Assembly (NCBI GenBank): GCA_046735355.1
Contig: JBKPTC010000011.1
Span: 1-56,436 of the forward strand
DNA: 56,436 nucleotides
Source of the DNA: DATAEU01 sp046735355
GTDB lineage: Bacteria > Actinomycetota > UBA4738 > HRBIN12
Direction of reading: 5' to 3'
A program made the position numbers and the translations under genes. The stretch's first letter is position 1. Every line of letters begins with the position of its first letter. The notes under the pieces were generated by a model. The model was not told the DNA's origin and did not search any database. It saw only the letters and a program-made list of their open reading frames with translations. Positions 1-7,397 of this stretch are shown here, in pieces.

Positions 1-462
1 AGCCTCGTCACGGCCGAAGGCGATCGCGCGCTGTACTTCTCCAGCCAGCGGCCGGGCGGGGTCGACGCGGACACCGGGGCGATCGGCGATGCCGACATCT
101 ATCGGAGCCGTCTCCGTGCCGACGGGACGTTCGGGACGGCGCAGCTCGTCGCCGCGCTCAGCACGACCGACGAGGACGCCCGTCCGAACGTTCGCAGGGA
201 CGGGCTCGAGATCGTCTTCGACTCGACGCGTCCGGGAACGCTCGGCGGCCCGGACATCTACGCCGCGACGAGGCGGAGCACGTCCTCGGCCTGGGGAACG
301 CCCGGGAACGTCGGATCGGCGATCAACACGGCCTTCAGCGAGACGCGCGCCTCGCTGTCATGGAACGGATCGACGCTGTACTTCGGATCGAACCGTCCGG
401 GGAGCGAGCTGGCACCCGACGGAGTGACGACCTCGAACGACATCTACACCTCGACGCGCTGA
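1..462 (+). CDS. TolB/WD40-like beta-propeller protein, C-terminal part (5' truncated)
   Basis: The reading frame is open from the first base of the window to a TGA at 460-462, giving 153 residues with no start. The sequence has repeated blades of the PD40/TolB type: 'LYFSSQRPGG', 'IVFDSTRPG' and 'LYFGSNRPGS', each followed by 'DIY' (DADIYRS, GPDIYAA, SNDIYTS). This F(D/G)S-x-RPG...DIY pattern is typical of WD40-like PD40 repeat proteins, which are usually secreted or periplasmic and of unknown binding role. The hairpin at 484-519 lies 22 nt after the stop. Family assignment is fairly sure; function is not known, and the N-terminus lies outside the window. Confidence 0.75.
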   Translation, partial: SLVTAEGDRALYFSSQRPGGVDADTGAIGDADIYRSRLRADGTFGTAQLVAALSTTDEDARPNVRRDGLEIVFDSTRPGTLGGPDIYAATRRSTSSAWGTPGNVGSAINTAFSETRASLSWNGSTLYFGSNRPGSELAPDGVTTSNDIYTSTR

Positions 463-483
463 TCGGAACGCACGCCGGACGAC

Positions 484-519
484 CTCGGCGACCGGGCCAC
501 GACCCGCCCGGTCGCCGAG
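484..519 (+). terminator. Intrinsic terminator-like hairpin
   Basis: A perfect 14-bp inverted repeat (484-497 with 506-519, 8-nt loop) starts 22 nt after the stop of the TolB-like gene. There is no long T-run, as is common in high-GC genomes. Confidence 0.6.
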
Positions 520-640
520 CGCCGGTGGAAACGTAGCGCCGATCGCTCCGAACAAGCGCGCGCCACTCATCAGGGACCGGCCTCGAACCACGCGCCGCCG
601 GGGGCTCGGTAGCGGGCGCATGGCCGTTTCGCAAAGGTGC

Positions 641-646
641 TACCGT
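641..646 (+). promoter_or_regulatory. Candidate -10 box (TACCGT)
   Basis: TACCGT fits the TAnnnT -10 consensus and lies about 65 nt before the ATG at 712, which has its own purine-rich ribosome site (GGAGGGAGGG, about 700-709). No convincing -35 is visible. Confidence 0.35.
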
Positions 647-711
647 GCAACCTCGTTCCCGCCGAGCGAGTAGGCAGCCCGCACAGTGAGGTCCGCCGGG
701 AGGGAGGGCCC

Positions 712-2244
712 ATGCGTCGATTGCGCCGGATCGCGGTTGTGGCATCGGGCATCGGCCTCGCGTTCCTCGCGATGCCGGTCGCGCAGGGCGCGACCGCGCT
801 GACCTTGTCGAAGTCCTTCGGCGCGGCGGGTACGTCGCTGAACGCGACCGGGTCTGGCTTCGGCGCCGGGGAGTCGGTTCGCGTCTCCTTCGACACGAGC
901 GTCCTTCGAACCGTCACGGCGTCGTCGTCCGGCGGCTTCACCACCACGGTGCAGGTTCCGGCCACCGCGACACCCGGGAGCCACACCTTCAAGGCGCTGG
1001 GCGTGTCCACGAGCCGGATCGCGACGGCGACGTTCCTCGTGAGGTCCAACTGGTTGCAGTGGCGCTACGACAATCAGCACGACGGCTACAACCTCCACGA
1101 GACCGGCATCAACCGATCGAACGCCTCGAATCTCGTGCTGAAGTGGTCGGTCCCGTCTCTTACTCGTTACGCCGACTTCGGGGTGACCAACCCTGCGGTC
1201 TACAACGGCCGAATCTACGTGGCATCCGAGCGATGCATTCCGTTCGATCCGACCGATCCGCTGAGCGACTGCGAGCCCGACGTCGTCACGTCTGCGATCG
1301 ATGAGTCAACGGGTTCGATCATCTGGCAAGACGTCCGTCGATGCCGGACGACGGGCGGCGATCCCGGCATCGACACGGTCCATCAACTCCTCGTCATCGG
1401 TGACACGACCTGCACGAGTACTGGCGGCGCCGAGTTCTACGCCCTCAGCCTGACGTCCGCGACCCCGACCGTGCAGTGCTATCCCGGCTCCGGCCGCTGC
1501 GTATGGTTGCACTATGCGGCTCAGGGCCCGAACGACACCGCCGTCATGCGCAACGGGCGCTTCTTCATGTATCACAGCGTAGGCGAGGAAACGCCGCATC
1601 CCGTCGGCGCGTTCCGGGGCGCCGACGGCTCGAACATCTGGGAGTCGTTGCAGAATCCGAACAGTCCTGGCGAGTACCTCGAAGCGGGTCGGCCGACCGT
1701 GGCATCCCCGTACGTCTACTACGAGGCGCAGGCGGATTCGAAGTTCTACGCGCTCGACATCAATACCGGAGCGGTCAGATGGACGAAGAACCAGGTGACG
1801 GCACACACCGCACCCGCCGAGGGCGGTGGGTACGTTCTCTTCGCTCGAGGCGACGGCACCATCGCGGCGTACAACGAGGCGAGCCACGATGTAGCCGCGT
1901 GGCGAGCGCGCGGCGACGGGACGCCGGCGATCGCGCAAGGAGTCGTGTACGCGGCCTGCGGGGCTGGCGGCATCTGTGCGTACACGCTCACGACGGGGGC
2001 GCAGCGGTTCAACACGAACGGCACGCTGGGGTCGTTCAGCGGCGGCGTGTCCGACCCCGTCGTCGCCAACGGAGTCGTGTACTTCCGCACCGCGTCCGGC
2101 AAGGTCGTGCTGCTCAACAGCGCGACCGGGGCGCTCATCACGAGCGTCAACGTTCCGGTATCCAGTCTCGATCCGCCCGTCGTCGTGAACGGTCGGATGC
2201 TCGTCACGACCACAACCGGCTTGCGGTCGTACGGACCCGCCTGA
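712..2244 (+). CDS. Secreted PQQ-like beta-propeller protein with N-terminal Ig-like domain
   Basis: This 510-residue protein begins MRRLRRIAVVASG, a Sec signal peptide ending near AQGA (about residue 26). I chose the ATG at 712 because it places the signal at the N-terminus and follows GGAGGGAGGG; an in-frame ATG at 637 would add 25 non-signal residues. Residues 27-105 look like a bacterial Ig/IPT-type domain (GSGFGAGESVRVSFD ... VPATATPGSHTF). From about 110 on there are PQQ-type propeller blades with repeated 'GxVVYxxxxDGxxxALNxxTG' patterns such as 'KFYALDINTGAVRWTK' and 'GKVVLLNSATGALI'. Such proteins are exported; some are dehydrogenase-like but many are not catalytic. No enzymatic residues for quinoprotein activity can be claimed. 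Several cysteine pairs (for example RCIPFD...DCEPD) may form disulfides. It converges with the cyclase-REC-LuxR gene 88 bp downstream. Confidence 0.8.
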   Translation: MRRLRRIAVVASGIGLAFLAMPVAQGATALTLSKSFGAAGTSLNATGSGFGAGESVRVSFDTSVLRTVTASSSGGFTTTVQVPATATPGSHTFKALGVSTSRIATATFLVRSNWLQWRYDNQHDGYNLHETGINRSNASNLVLKWSVPSLTRYADFGVTNPAVYNGRIYVASERCIPFDPTDPLSDCEPDVVTSAIDESTGSIIWQDVRRCRTTGGDPGIDTVHQLLVIGDTTCTSTGGAEFYALSLTSATPTVQCYPGSGRCVWLHYAAQGPNDTAVMRNGRFFMYHSVGEETPHPVGAFRGADGSNIWESLQNPNSPGEYLEAGRPTVASPYVYYEAQADSKFYALDINTGAVRWTKNQVTAHTAPAEGGGYVLFARGDGTIAAYNEASHDVAAWRARGDGTPAIAQGVVYAACGAGGICAYTLTTGAQRFNTNGTLGSFSGGVSDPVVANGVVYFRTASGKVVLLNSATGALITSVNVPVSSLDPPVVVNGRMLVTTTTGLRSYGPA

Positions 2245-2332
2245 GTGTCGCCGCCGGAGCGGAGACTGGCTCGAGCTCCCGGCAACGACGGGTGACCGAG
2301 AGATCGCGACTTCGGCACGATCGTGCTACGCG

Positions 2333-3529
2333 CTACGTCTGCCGAAGATACGCCAGGACGGCGAGCACCCGGCGATGGTCGTCACCGGCCGGCAGCAGTC
2401 CGAGCTTGGAGAAGATCGAGCCGACGTGCGTCTCGACGGTCTTCGGTGACAGGAACAACCGCTCGCAGATCGCCTGGTTCGAGCGCCCCTCCGCCATCAG
2501 CGCGAGGATCTCGCGCTCGCGGTCGGTGAGCACCTCAAGCGCGTGGTCCTCGCTGCGGCGGCCGAGCAGCTGGGCCACGACCTCCGGATCGATCACCGAG
2601 CCGCCCCGCGCGATCCGCCGGACCGCGTCCGCGAACTCGTCGATGTCCGACACGCGATCCTTCAACAGGTAGCCGACCCGCTCCGGCGTGTCCCGAAGCA
2701 GCCGCAGCGCGTGCTGGGTCTCGACGTATTGCGACAGCACCAACACCGCGACGTCGGGATGGTCGGTCCGGATCCGCTGCGCCGCCACGAGGCCCTCGTT
2801 CGTGTTCGTCGGCGGCATCCGGATGTCCGTCACGACCACGTCGGGCGCGGATCGGTCGACCGCCTGGAGCAGCTCGTCGGCGTCGCCGGCCTGGCCGATC
2901 ACCGAGAAGCCGCGGTCCTGCAGCACCCGCGCGACGCCCTCGCGGAACAGCACCGAGTCGTCCGCGACGAGTATCGTCGTCGTCGCCTCGGCGACCTCGC
3001 GGAACTGCCGCGAGGGGTCCTCTCCGGAGGGCACCACGCGCATCACACGCACCGGCTCGGCCACGTTCTTGAACCGGCGGTCGCCGCGGTCCTCGAACGA
3101 CGCGCCCTCGACGCGATGCGCGACGTGCGCGACCTCGCGCGTCGTCAGGATCTCGCCCGGCGCCGCGACGCCGCACAGCCGCGACGCGAGGTTCAGGGCG
3201 TTCCCTCGGTAGCCGTCCTCGTAGGGCACCGCCTCGCCGATGTCGATGCCGATGCCGACGGGGATCGGGCCGCCCTCGGTCGCGCACAGCGCGCGCTGCA
3301 TCTCGACCGCGGCCTCGAGCGCCGACCGCGCCGAGTCGAACGCCGCGAGCACCTCGTCGCCGCGCGTCTCGACCAGCTCGCCGCCGAGCCGGCCGATGAT
3401 TGGCCCGGTCGTGCCGAGGAACGACTCGACGAGCGCCGACGCCGCCGCGTCGCCGTGCTCCTGCGTGAACCGCGTGTATCCGCGGACGTCCGCGATCAGG
3501 AACGTCTTCGGCGTCGCGCGCTCAGCCAT
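2333..3529 (-). CDS. Cyclase-receiver-LuxR fusion response regulator
   Basis: 398 residues in three parts. Residues 5-165 are a class III nucleotidyl cyclase domain (IADVRGYTRF with metal Asp14, RGDEV with Asp58, and NLASRL with the transition-state Asn/Arg). Residues 186-310 are a receiver domain (acidic pair Asp190-191, phosphoacceptor Asp235 in VVVTDIRMP, Lys290). Residues 333-394 are a LuxR/NarL helix-turn-helix (LTDREREILALMAEGRSNQAICERL, SPKTVETHV). The usual NarL-type regulator is receiver plus helix-turn-helix of about 215 residues; the N-terminal cyclase is the unusual addition. It could make or sense a cyclic nucleotide while binding DNA. The ATG at 3529 overlaps the end of the histidine kinase gene by 8 nt, so the two are translationally coupled and the kinase is the likely phosphodonor. 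The longer upstream frame (to 3595) lies in kinase coding sequence and is rejected. Confidence 0.88.
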   Translation of the reverse strand: MAERATPKTFLIADVRGYTRFTQEHGDAAASALVESFLGTTGPIIGRLGGELVETRGDEVLAAFDSARSALEAAVEMQRALCATEGGPIPVGIGIDIGEAVPYEDGYRGNALNLASRLCGVAAPGEILTTREVAHVAHRVEGASFEDRGDRRFKNVAEPVRVMRVVPSGEDPSRQFREVAEATTTILVADDSVLFREGVARVLQDRGFSVIGQAGDADELLQAVDRSAPDVVVTDIRMPPTNTNEGLVAAQRIRTDHPDVAVLVLSQYVETQHALRLLRDTPERVGYLLKDRVSDIDEFADAVRRIARGGSVIDPEVVAQLLGRRSEDHALEVLTDREREILALMAEGRSNQAICERLFLSPKTVETHVGSIFSKLGLLPAGDDHRRVLAVLAYLRQT

Positions 3530-5252
3530 CCGCCGGCATCTCCGCGACGACCGTGGTGCCGGCGCCCGGCGCGCTCCGTACCTCCAGGCGGCCACCGACC
3601 GCCGCCACGCGGTCCTTCAGCCCTCGGAGCCCCGAGCCGCCGTCGAGCGACGCGCCGCCGACGCCGTCGTCGGTCACCGACACGCGCACGAACCCGTTCC
3701 GACGCGCGAGCTCGACCGACGCGCCGGTCGCGTTCGCGTACTTCGCCACGTTCGCGAGCGCCTCGGACACGACGTAGTACGCGGTCGCCTCGACGCCGTC
3801 GGGGAGCCGGCCGCCGAGGCCGCTCGTCACACTGACGGGCAGCGACGACCGGTCGGCGAGCGACTCGACCGCGGCCTCGAGCCCCTCCTCGGTCAGGATC
3901 GCCGGATGGATCCCGCGCGCGAGCTCGCGCAGCTCGTCGATCGCGCACTTCAGCTCCGCGGCTGTCCGCTCCAGCCCTGCGGCGAGCGACGGTTCGAGCT
4001 CGGGGCGGTCGCGCAGCATCGCGAGCGCGAGCGAGATCGTCACGAGCCGCTGCTGCGCGCCGTCGTGGAGGTTGCGCTCGACGCGGCGGCGCTCGCGGTC
4101 GCCGGCCTCCACGATGCGCTGGCGCGAGGCGCGGACCTCCTCGAGCTGCGCGCGCACCTCGGCGCGGAGGCGCTCGTTGGCGATCGCCATGCCGGCGGCG
4201 GCGCCGGCCGAGCGAACGAGCGACTCGTCCAACGCCGGATCGTGGATCAACGCGGCGAGCGGCACGCCCTCACGCTCGACGATCGTGGCCGCGCGCTTCG
4301 GATCACCGGGCGTTGGCAGCGAGACAGCGCGTCCGTCCTCGTCGACCCACCGGCGCTCGTCCTCGATCGCGTACGCCATCTGCACCGACGGATCGCCGAG
4401 CGTCCTCGACAGTGCCGCGCGCAGCGCACCGGGCGGCAGCGGCCGTTCGAGCTCGACGACCAGATCGCCGACGGCGCTCCGCTGGAGCCGCGTCGAGACG
4501 AGCCCCCACACGAACACGAGCGGGACCGCGAGCTGAAAGACGGACTGCAGCTCCCACAGCAGGTACGGGAACGGCTGCGACGTGTCGCGCGAGGCGAACG
4601 CGCCGATCAGGTTGACGAGCGCGAGCAGGCCGGCCGCGATCCAGAGCGGGGTCAGCTCGCGGCGGTGCGCGCGGGTCGAACGGCGCCAGCGGAGCGCGAT
4701 GATCGCCAGGAACAGCGGCACGAACACGATCGCCGACTTGTCGACGATGTTCTGCATGAACTCGAAGACGGACAGGTTGGCGAGCGGCGCGTTCGTCGAC
4801 GGACAGTCCAGGCGGCATCCGAACGCCTGCGGATCCCACGTGATCGCGATGACGAGGTTTCCGACGAAGACGATCGCGTAGACCGCCACGAGGACCGACC
4901 GCTCCAGCGTCGTGCCGACACGCCCGCTCGGATATGCGAAGAAGATGTGCACGAGGAAGGCGGTGCCGATCGATCCGCCGACGAAGCCGAGCGTGAGGAG
5001 CGGCTGCACGCCCGTGGTCCCCCAGTTCCCGAGGAACCAGCAGAACGCGTACGCGTACATCAACGGACCGATCGCGTTGCCCGGTCGACGGTCCATCGCG
5101 ATCAGGCCGGCGACGAAGAAGGACAGCCCGACCATCGCGTCCAGGAAATGGTTCTCGGTGACGCCGTGGTGGATGGTCTGCCACTCGCCGCCGAGCGCCC
5201 AGAACAGTGCGAAGACGCCGAGCGCGACGAGGAGCCACCGCCAGCGCGTCAC
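3522..5252 (-). CDS. Membrane sensor histidine kinase, NarL/LiaS (HisKA_3) type
   Basis: 576 residues from a GTG at 5252 that overlaps the stop of the receiver gene (GTGA). About seven hydrophobic segments occupy residues 5-255. Then come a cytoplasmic linker (about 260-360), a coiled coil (360-385), the HisKA_3 phosphoacceptor motif ERRRVERNLHDGAQQRL with His396, and a HATPase domain with N-box (SEALANVAKYANA), G1 (DDGVGG) and G2 (GSGLRGLKDRV). NarL-family kinases of this form autophosphorylate and pass phosphate to receiver proteins. Here there are two candidates: the stand-alone receiver encoded upstream and the receiver in the fusion downstream. The multi-pass N-terminus suggests a membrane-derived or small hydrophobic signal; the ligand is unknown. 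Confidence 0.9.
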   Translation of the reverse strand: MTRWRWLLVALGVFALFWALGGEWQTIHHGVTENHFLDAMVGLSFFVAGLIAMDRRPGNAIGPLMYAYAFCWFLGNWGTTGVQPLLTLGFVGGSIGTAFLVHIFFAYPSGRVGTTLERSVLVAVYAIVFVGNLVIAITWDPQAFGCRLDCPSTNAPLANLSVFEFMQNIVDKSAIVFVPLFLAIIALRWRRSTRAHRRELTPLWIAAGLLALVNLIGAFASRDTSQPFPYLLWELQSVFQLAVPLVFVWGLVSTRLQRSAVGDLVVELERPLPPGALRAALSRTLGDPSVQMAYAIEDERRWVDEDGRAVSLPTPGDPKRAATIVEREGVPLAALIHDPALDESLVRSAGAAAGMAIANERLRAEVRAQLEEVRASRQRIVEAGDRERRRVERNLHDGAQQRLVTISLALAMLRDRPELEPSLAAGLERTAAELKCAIDELRELARGIHPAILTEEGLEAAVESLADRSSLPVSVTSGLGGRLPDGVEATAYYVVSEALANVAKYANATGASVELARRNGFVRVSVTDDGVGGASLDGGSGLRGLKDRVAAVGGRLEVRSAPGAGTTVVAEMPADG

Positions 5253-5614
5253 GATGCCCTCGCCTCCAGGATCGAGCGGATCGCGCGCGCGGAGAGGTCG
5301 CCCTTGGAGATGAACCCGTCGGCGCCGCTGCGCTCGATCCTCGACCCGTAGTCGCTGCGGTCGCGGCTCGAGATCAGCACGATCGCGGGCTCGCTCCCCC
5401 GCTCGCGGAGCCGCCTCGCCACGTCGAACCCGCTCATGTCCGGGAGCTGGACGTCGAGCAGGACGAGGTCCGGCGCGAGCCGGGTCGCCTCCTCGACGCC
5501 CGACGTGCCGTCGCCGGCCTCTCCGACGACGTCGTAGCCGGCGGCGTCGAGGAGCGCCCGGACCTGGGTCCGGAACCCGTCGTGATCGTCGACGATGAGC
5601 ACGCTTCGTTCCAT
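5249..5614 (-). CDS. Stand-alone receiver (CheY-like) response regulator
   Basis: 121 residues, essentially one receiver domain with no output domain: VLIVDDHDGFR (acidic Asp pair), phosphoacceptor Asp in LVLLDVQLPDMSG, the conserved Ser in VLISSRD and Lys in FISKGDL. The chosen ATG (5614) gives MERSVLIVDDH, the normal receiver start; the frame extends 12 residues further without domain content. First gene of a three-gene operon, with its stop overlapping the kinase start. A single-domain receiver can act as a phosphate sink or intermediate, so this set may be a phosphorelay or a branched system feeding the cyclase-LuxR protein. Palindromic sites lie about 36-76 nt upstream of the start. Confidence 0.88.
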   Translation of the reverse strand: MERSVLIVDDHDGFRTQVRALLDAAGYDVVGEAGDGTSGVEEATRLAPDLVLLDVQLPDMSGFDVARRLRERGSEPAIVLISSRDRSDYGSRIERSGADGFISKGDLSARAIRSILEARAS

Positions 5615-5649
5615 GGCGCGAGGGTGCCATTCGAGCACGCGCGTCCGCA

Positions 5650-5665
5650 TCGGGGCTAGCCCCGA
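5650..5665. promoter_or_regulatory. Perfect 16-bp palindrome, candidate operator 1
   Basis: TCGGGGCTAGCCCCGA reads the same on both strands. It lies in the divergent region between the receiver gene (start 5614) and the membrane protein gene (start 5749). LuxR/NarL-type regulators commonly bind inverted repeats of this size; assignment to the operon's own LuxR protein is inference. Confidence 0.5.
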
Positions 5666-5674
5666 GACGCACGC

Positions 5675-5690
5675 CCGGGGGCTGCCCCGA
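5675..5690. promoter_or_regulatory. Second, imperfect copy of the palindrome, candidate operator 2
   Basis: CCGGGGGCTGCCCCGA matches operator 1 at 12 of 16 positions, including the whole right arm GCCCCGA. The two centres are 25 bp apart. Confidence 0.45.
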
Positions 5691-5748
5691 TGTGCCGCGC
5701 CCGGTCGCGCTCCTACCGTCGAGCCGTCGTCGACCGAAGGAGGACGTG

Positions 5749-6486
5749 ATGGAAGCGACGATGGTGGGAACGAGGGAGCGCCGGCGCGTCGGAACGACCG
5801 GCGCCGTCGCCGCGATCGGGAGTATCGCGCTGGCCGTCGCGGCGGTCTGGTACGTGCTCGCGGTCGAGGGCATCACGGTCGCGCGCGAGCCCGTGTTCGC
5901 GGGCCACGAGACGCTGGCCGAGAAGTTCCGGATCTACTTCGGGTGGGTCGTGCTGACGCTGCCGCAGGAGCGGCTGTACGTCTCGATCGCGATCCTCGGC
6001 TTCGCCTGCCTGGCCGTCGTAGCGGTCCTCGCGATGCGCGAGATCGCGGCCGACGCCTCGCTGGCGCGGGCCGGAACGTTCGCGGTCGTGCTCGGCGCCA
6101 CGCTGTGGATCGTCGGCAACCTGATCCAGCTCGGCGCGCACCGAGCCGTCGGGTCGATGGCCATGTCGCGGAACCCGCTCCCGACGGTCGGCGCAATCTT
6201 CTTCACGGCCGACCGGATCGACGACGCGTTCGAGACGGCCGCGTTCGCCGCGCTCGGTGTCGGGATGCTGCTGCTCGCGCGGAGCCGGATGCCGAGCGGT
6301 ACGCGTGCGTGGGGTCGCTACACGGCGGCGCTCGGCGCCGCCTCGCTGGTCCTCACCGTCGCGTACCTCGCCGACGAGGGCGACGCGATCGACGTCCTGC
6401 TCCTCGTGCTCGGCGCGATCGCGCTGCCCGTCTGGCTCGTATGGACGAGCACGCGTGCGGCCGGCGCGCACACACTCGTGCGGTAG
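5749..6486 (+). CDS. Integral membrane protein, unknown function
   Basis: 245 residues with about six or seven hydrophobic segments (roughly 18-42, 65-90, 100-125, 150-170, 185-205, 215-235). The ATG at 5749 has a good ribosome site (GAAGGAGG) 5 nt upstream, and a TACCGT -10 candidate lies at 5714-5719. I recognise no motif that fixes a function; overall it resembles DUF4386-like or other small multi-pass proteins. It is transcribed divergently from the two-component operon across the pair of palindromes, so it may be that system's target or accessory protein. The cyanophycinase gene follows 38 nt later but has its own promoter-like box. Confidence 0.75.
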   Translation: MEATMVGTRERRRVGTTGAVAAIGSIALAVAAVWYVLAVEGITVAREPVFAGHETLAEKFRIYFGWVVLTLPQERLYVSIAILGFACLAVVAVLAMREIAADASLARAGTFAVVLGATLWIVGNLIQLGAHRAVGSMAMSRNPLPTVGAIFFTADRIDDAFETAAFAALGVGMLLLARSRMPSGTRAWGRYTAALGAASLVLTVAYLADEGDAIDVLLLVLGAIALPVWLVWTSTRAAGAHTLVR

Positions 6487-6512
6487 AGGCCGGGCGACCG
6501 GCCGGGCCGGTC

Positions 6513-6518
6513 TACACT
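6513..6518 (+). promoter_or_regulatory. Leaderless-type -10 box (TACACT)
   Basis: TACACT ends 6 nt before the cyanophycinase ATG and no Shine-Dalgarno lies between. This is the spacing expected when transcription starts at the A of the start codon. Confidence 0.6.
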
Positions 6519-6524
6519 CGACGG

Positions 6525-7397
6525 ATGCCGCGAACGCGATCCCGACCTCGGTCGGCGCCGGCCTGGGGCGGCGCCGGCCCGGTCATGCTGATCGGCGGCG
6601 CCGAGGACAAGCTCAACGCGCGGAAGCTGCTCACCCGGTTCGTGCGGCTTGCGGGTGGAGCCGACGCCCGGATCGTGGTCGTCAGCACCGCGTCGGAGCT
6701 CGGCGACCGGACGACGCAGCTGTACAGGACGATCTTCGCCGAGCTCGGCGCGGCCGACGTCGTCGGCCTGGGGCCCGAACAGCGCGGCGAGGCCGAGGAC
6801 CCCGCCGTCGCCGCGGCGCTCGCAACCGCGACCGGCGTGTTCCTCACGGGCGGCAACCAGCTCCGGCTCACCTCGGTCGTCGCGGGGACGCGGCTCGACT
6901 CCGGCCTGCACCTCGCGCACGACCGCGGCGCCGTCATCGCCGGAACCTCGGCCGGCGCCAGCGCGCTGGCCGCCTACATGCTCGCCTTCGGCGAGTCGGG
7001 CGCCACGCCTCGGCACGGCATGGTGCAGCTCGCGGCCGGCCTCGGCCTCGTTCCGAACACGATCGTCGATCAGCATTTCGAGCAGCGGACGCGGCTCGGG
7101 CGGCTGCTGTCGGCCATCGCGCAATCGCCGTCGCTCACCGGGCTCGGCCTCGACGAGGACACCGCCGCCATCGTGTACGCCGACCGGACCATGGAGGTCG
7201 TCGGCCGCGGCTCGGTCACGGTCGTCGACGGCTCCCAGATGCACACCGACGCGTACCGGCTGCGGAAGCGCCGGCCCATGATGGTCTCCGGCGTGATCTT
7301 GCACTCGATCCCGAACGGCTACTGGTTCGACCTGCGATCGAGGACGCTGATCGGCGACGAAGGTGGTGCGGTCGCCGAGCGCGAGGCGTCGGAGTGA
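6525..7397 (+). CDS. cphB: Cyanophycinase
   Basis: 290 residues of peptidase family S51. The serine nucleophile is in GTSAGASA (Ser142). Other family signatures are MLIGGAEDK near the N-terminus, FLTGGNQLRL (about 107-115), VDQHFEQRTRLGRL (181-194) and GLGLDEDTAAIV (206-217). The enzyme cleaves cyanophycin (multi-L-arginyl-poly-L-aspartate) to beta-Asp-Arg dipeptides in the cytoplasm. The start at 6525 is supported by the leaderless -10 box. The stop overlaps the GTG of cyanophycin synthetase, so the degrading and synthesising enzymes are made from one transcript. Length matches the family (about 270-290). Confidence 0.93.
   Translation: MPRTRSRPRSAPAWGGAGPVMLIGGAEDKLNARKLLTRFVRLAGGADARIVVVSTASELGDRTTQLYRTIFAELGAADVVGLGPEQRGEAEDPAVAAALATATGVFLTGGNQLRLTSVVAGTRLDSGLHLAHDRGAVIAGTSAGASALAAYMLAFGESGATPRHGMVQLAAGLGLVPNTIVDQHFEQRTRLGRLLSAIAQSPSLTGLGLDEDTAAIVYADRTMEVVGRGSVTVVDGSQMHTDAYRLRKRRPMMVSGVILHSIPNGYWFDLRSRTLIGDEGGAVAEREASE

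Noticed and set aside
2245..2332. Possible terminator between the converging propeller and regulator genes
   Set aside because: Only an imperfect short stem (GCCGGAGC with a bulged partner) is present; too weak to annotate.
2543..3835. Long plus-strand open frame over the regulator and kinase genes
   Set aside because: It is antisense to well-recognised domains and is made of Arg/Ala/Asp-rich low-complexity sequence, the usual high-GC shadow.
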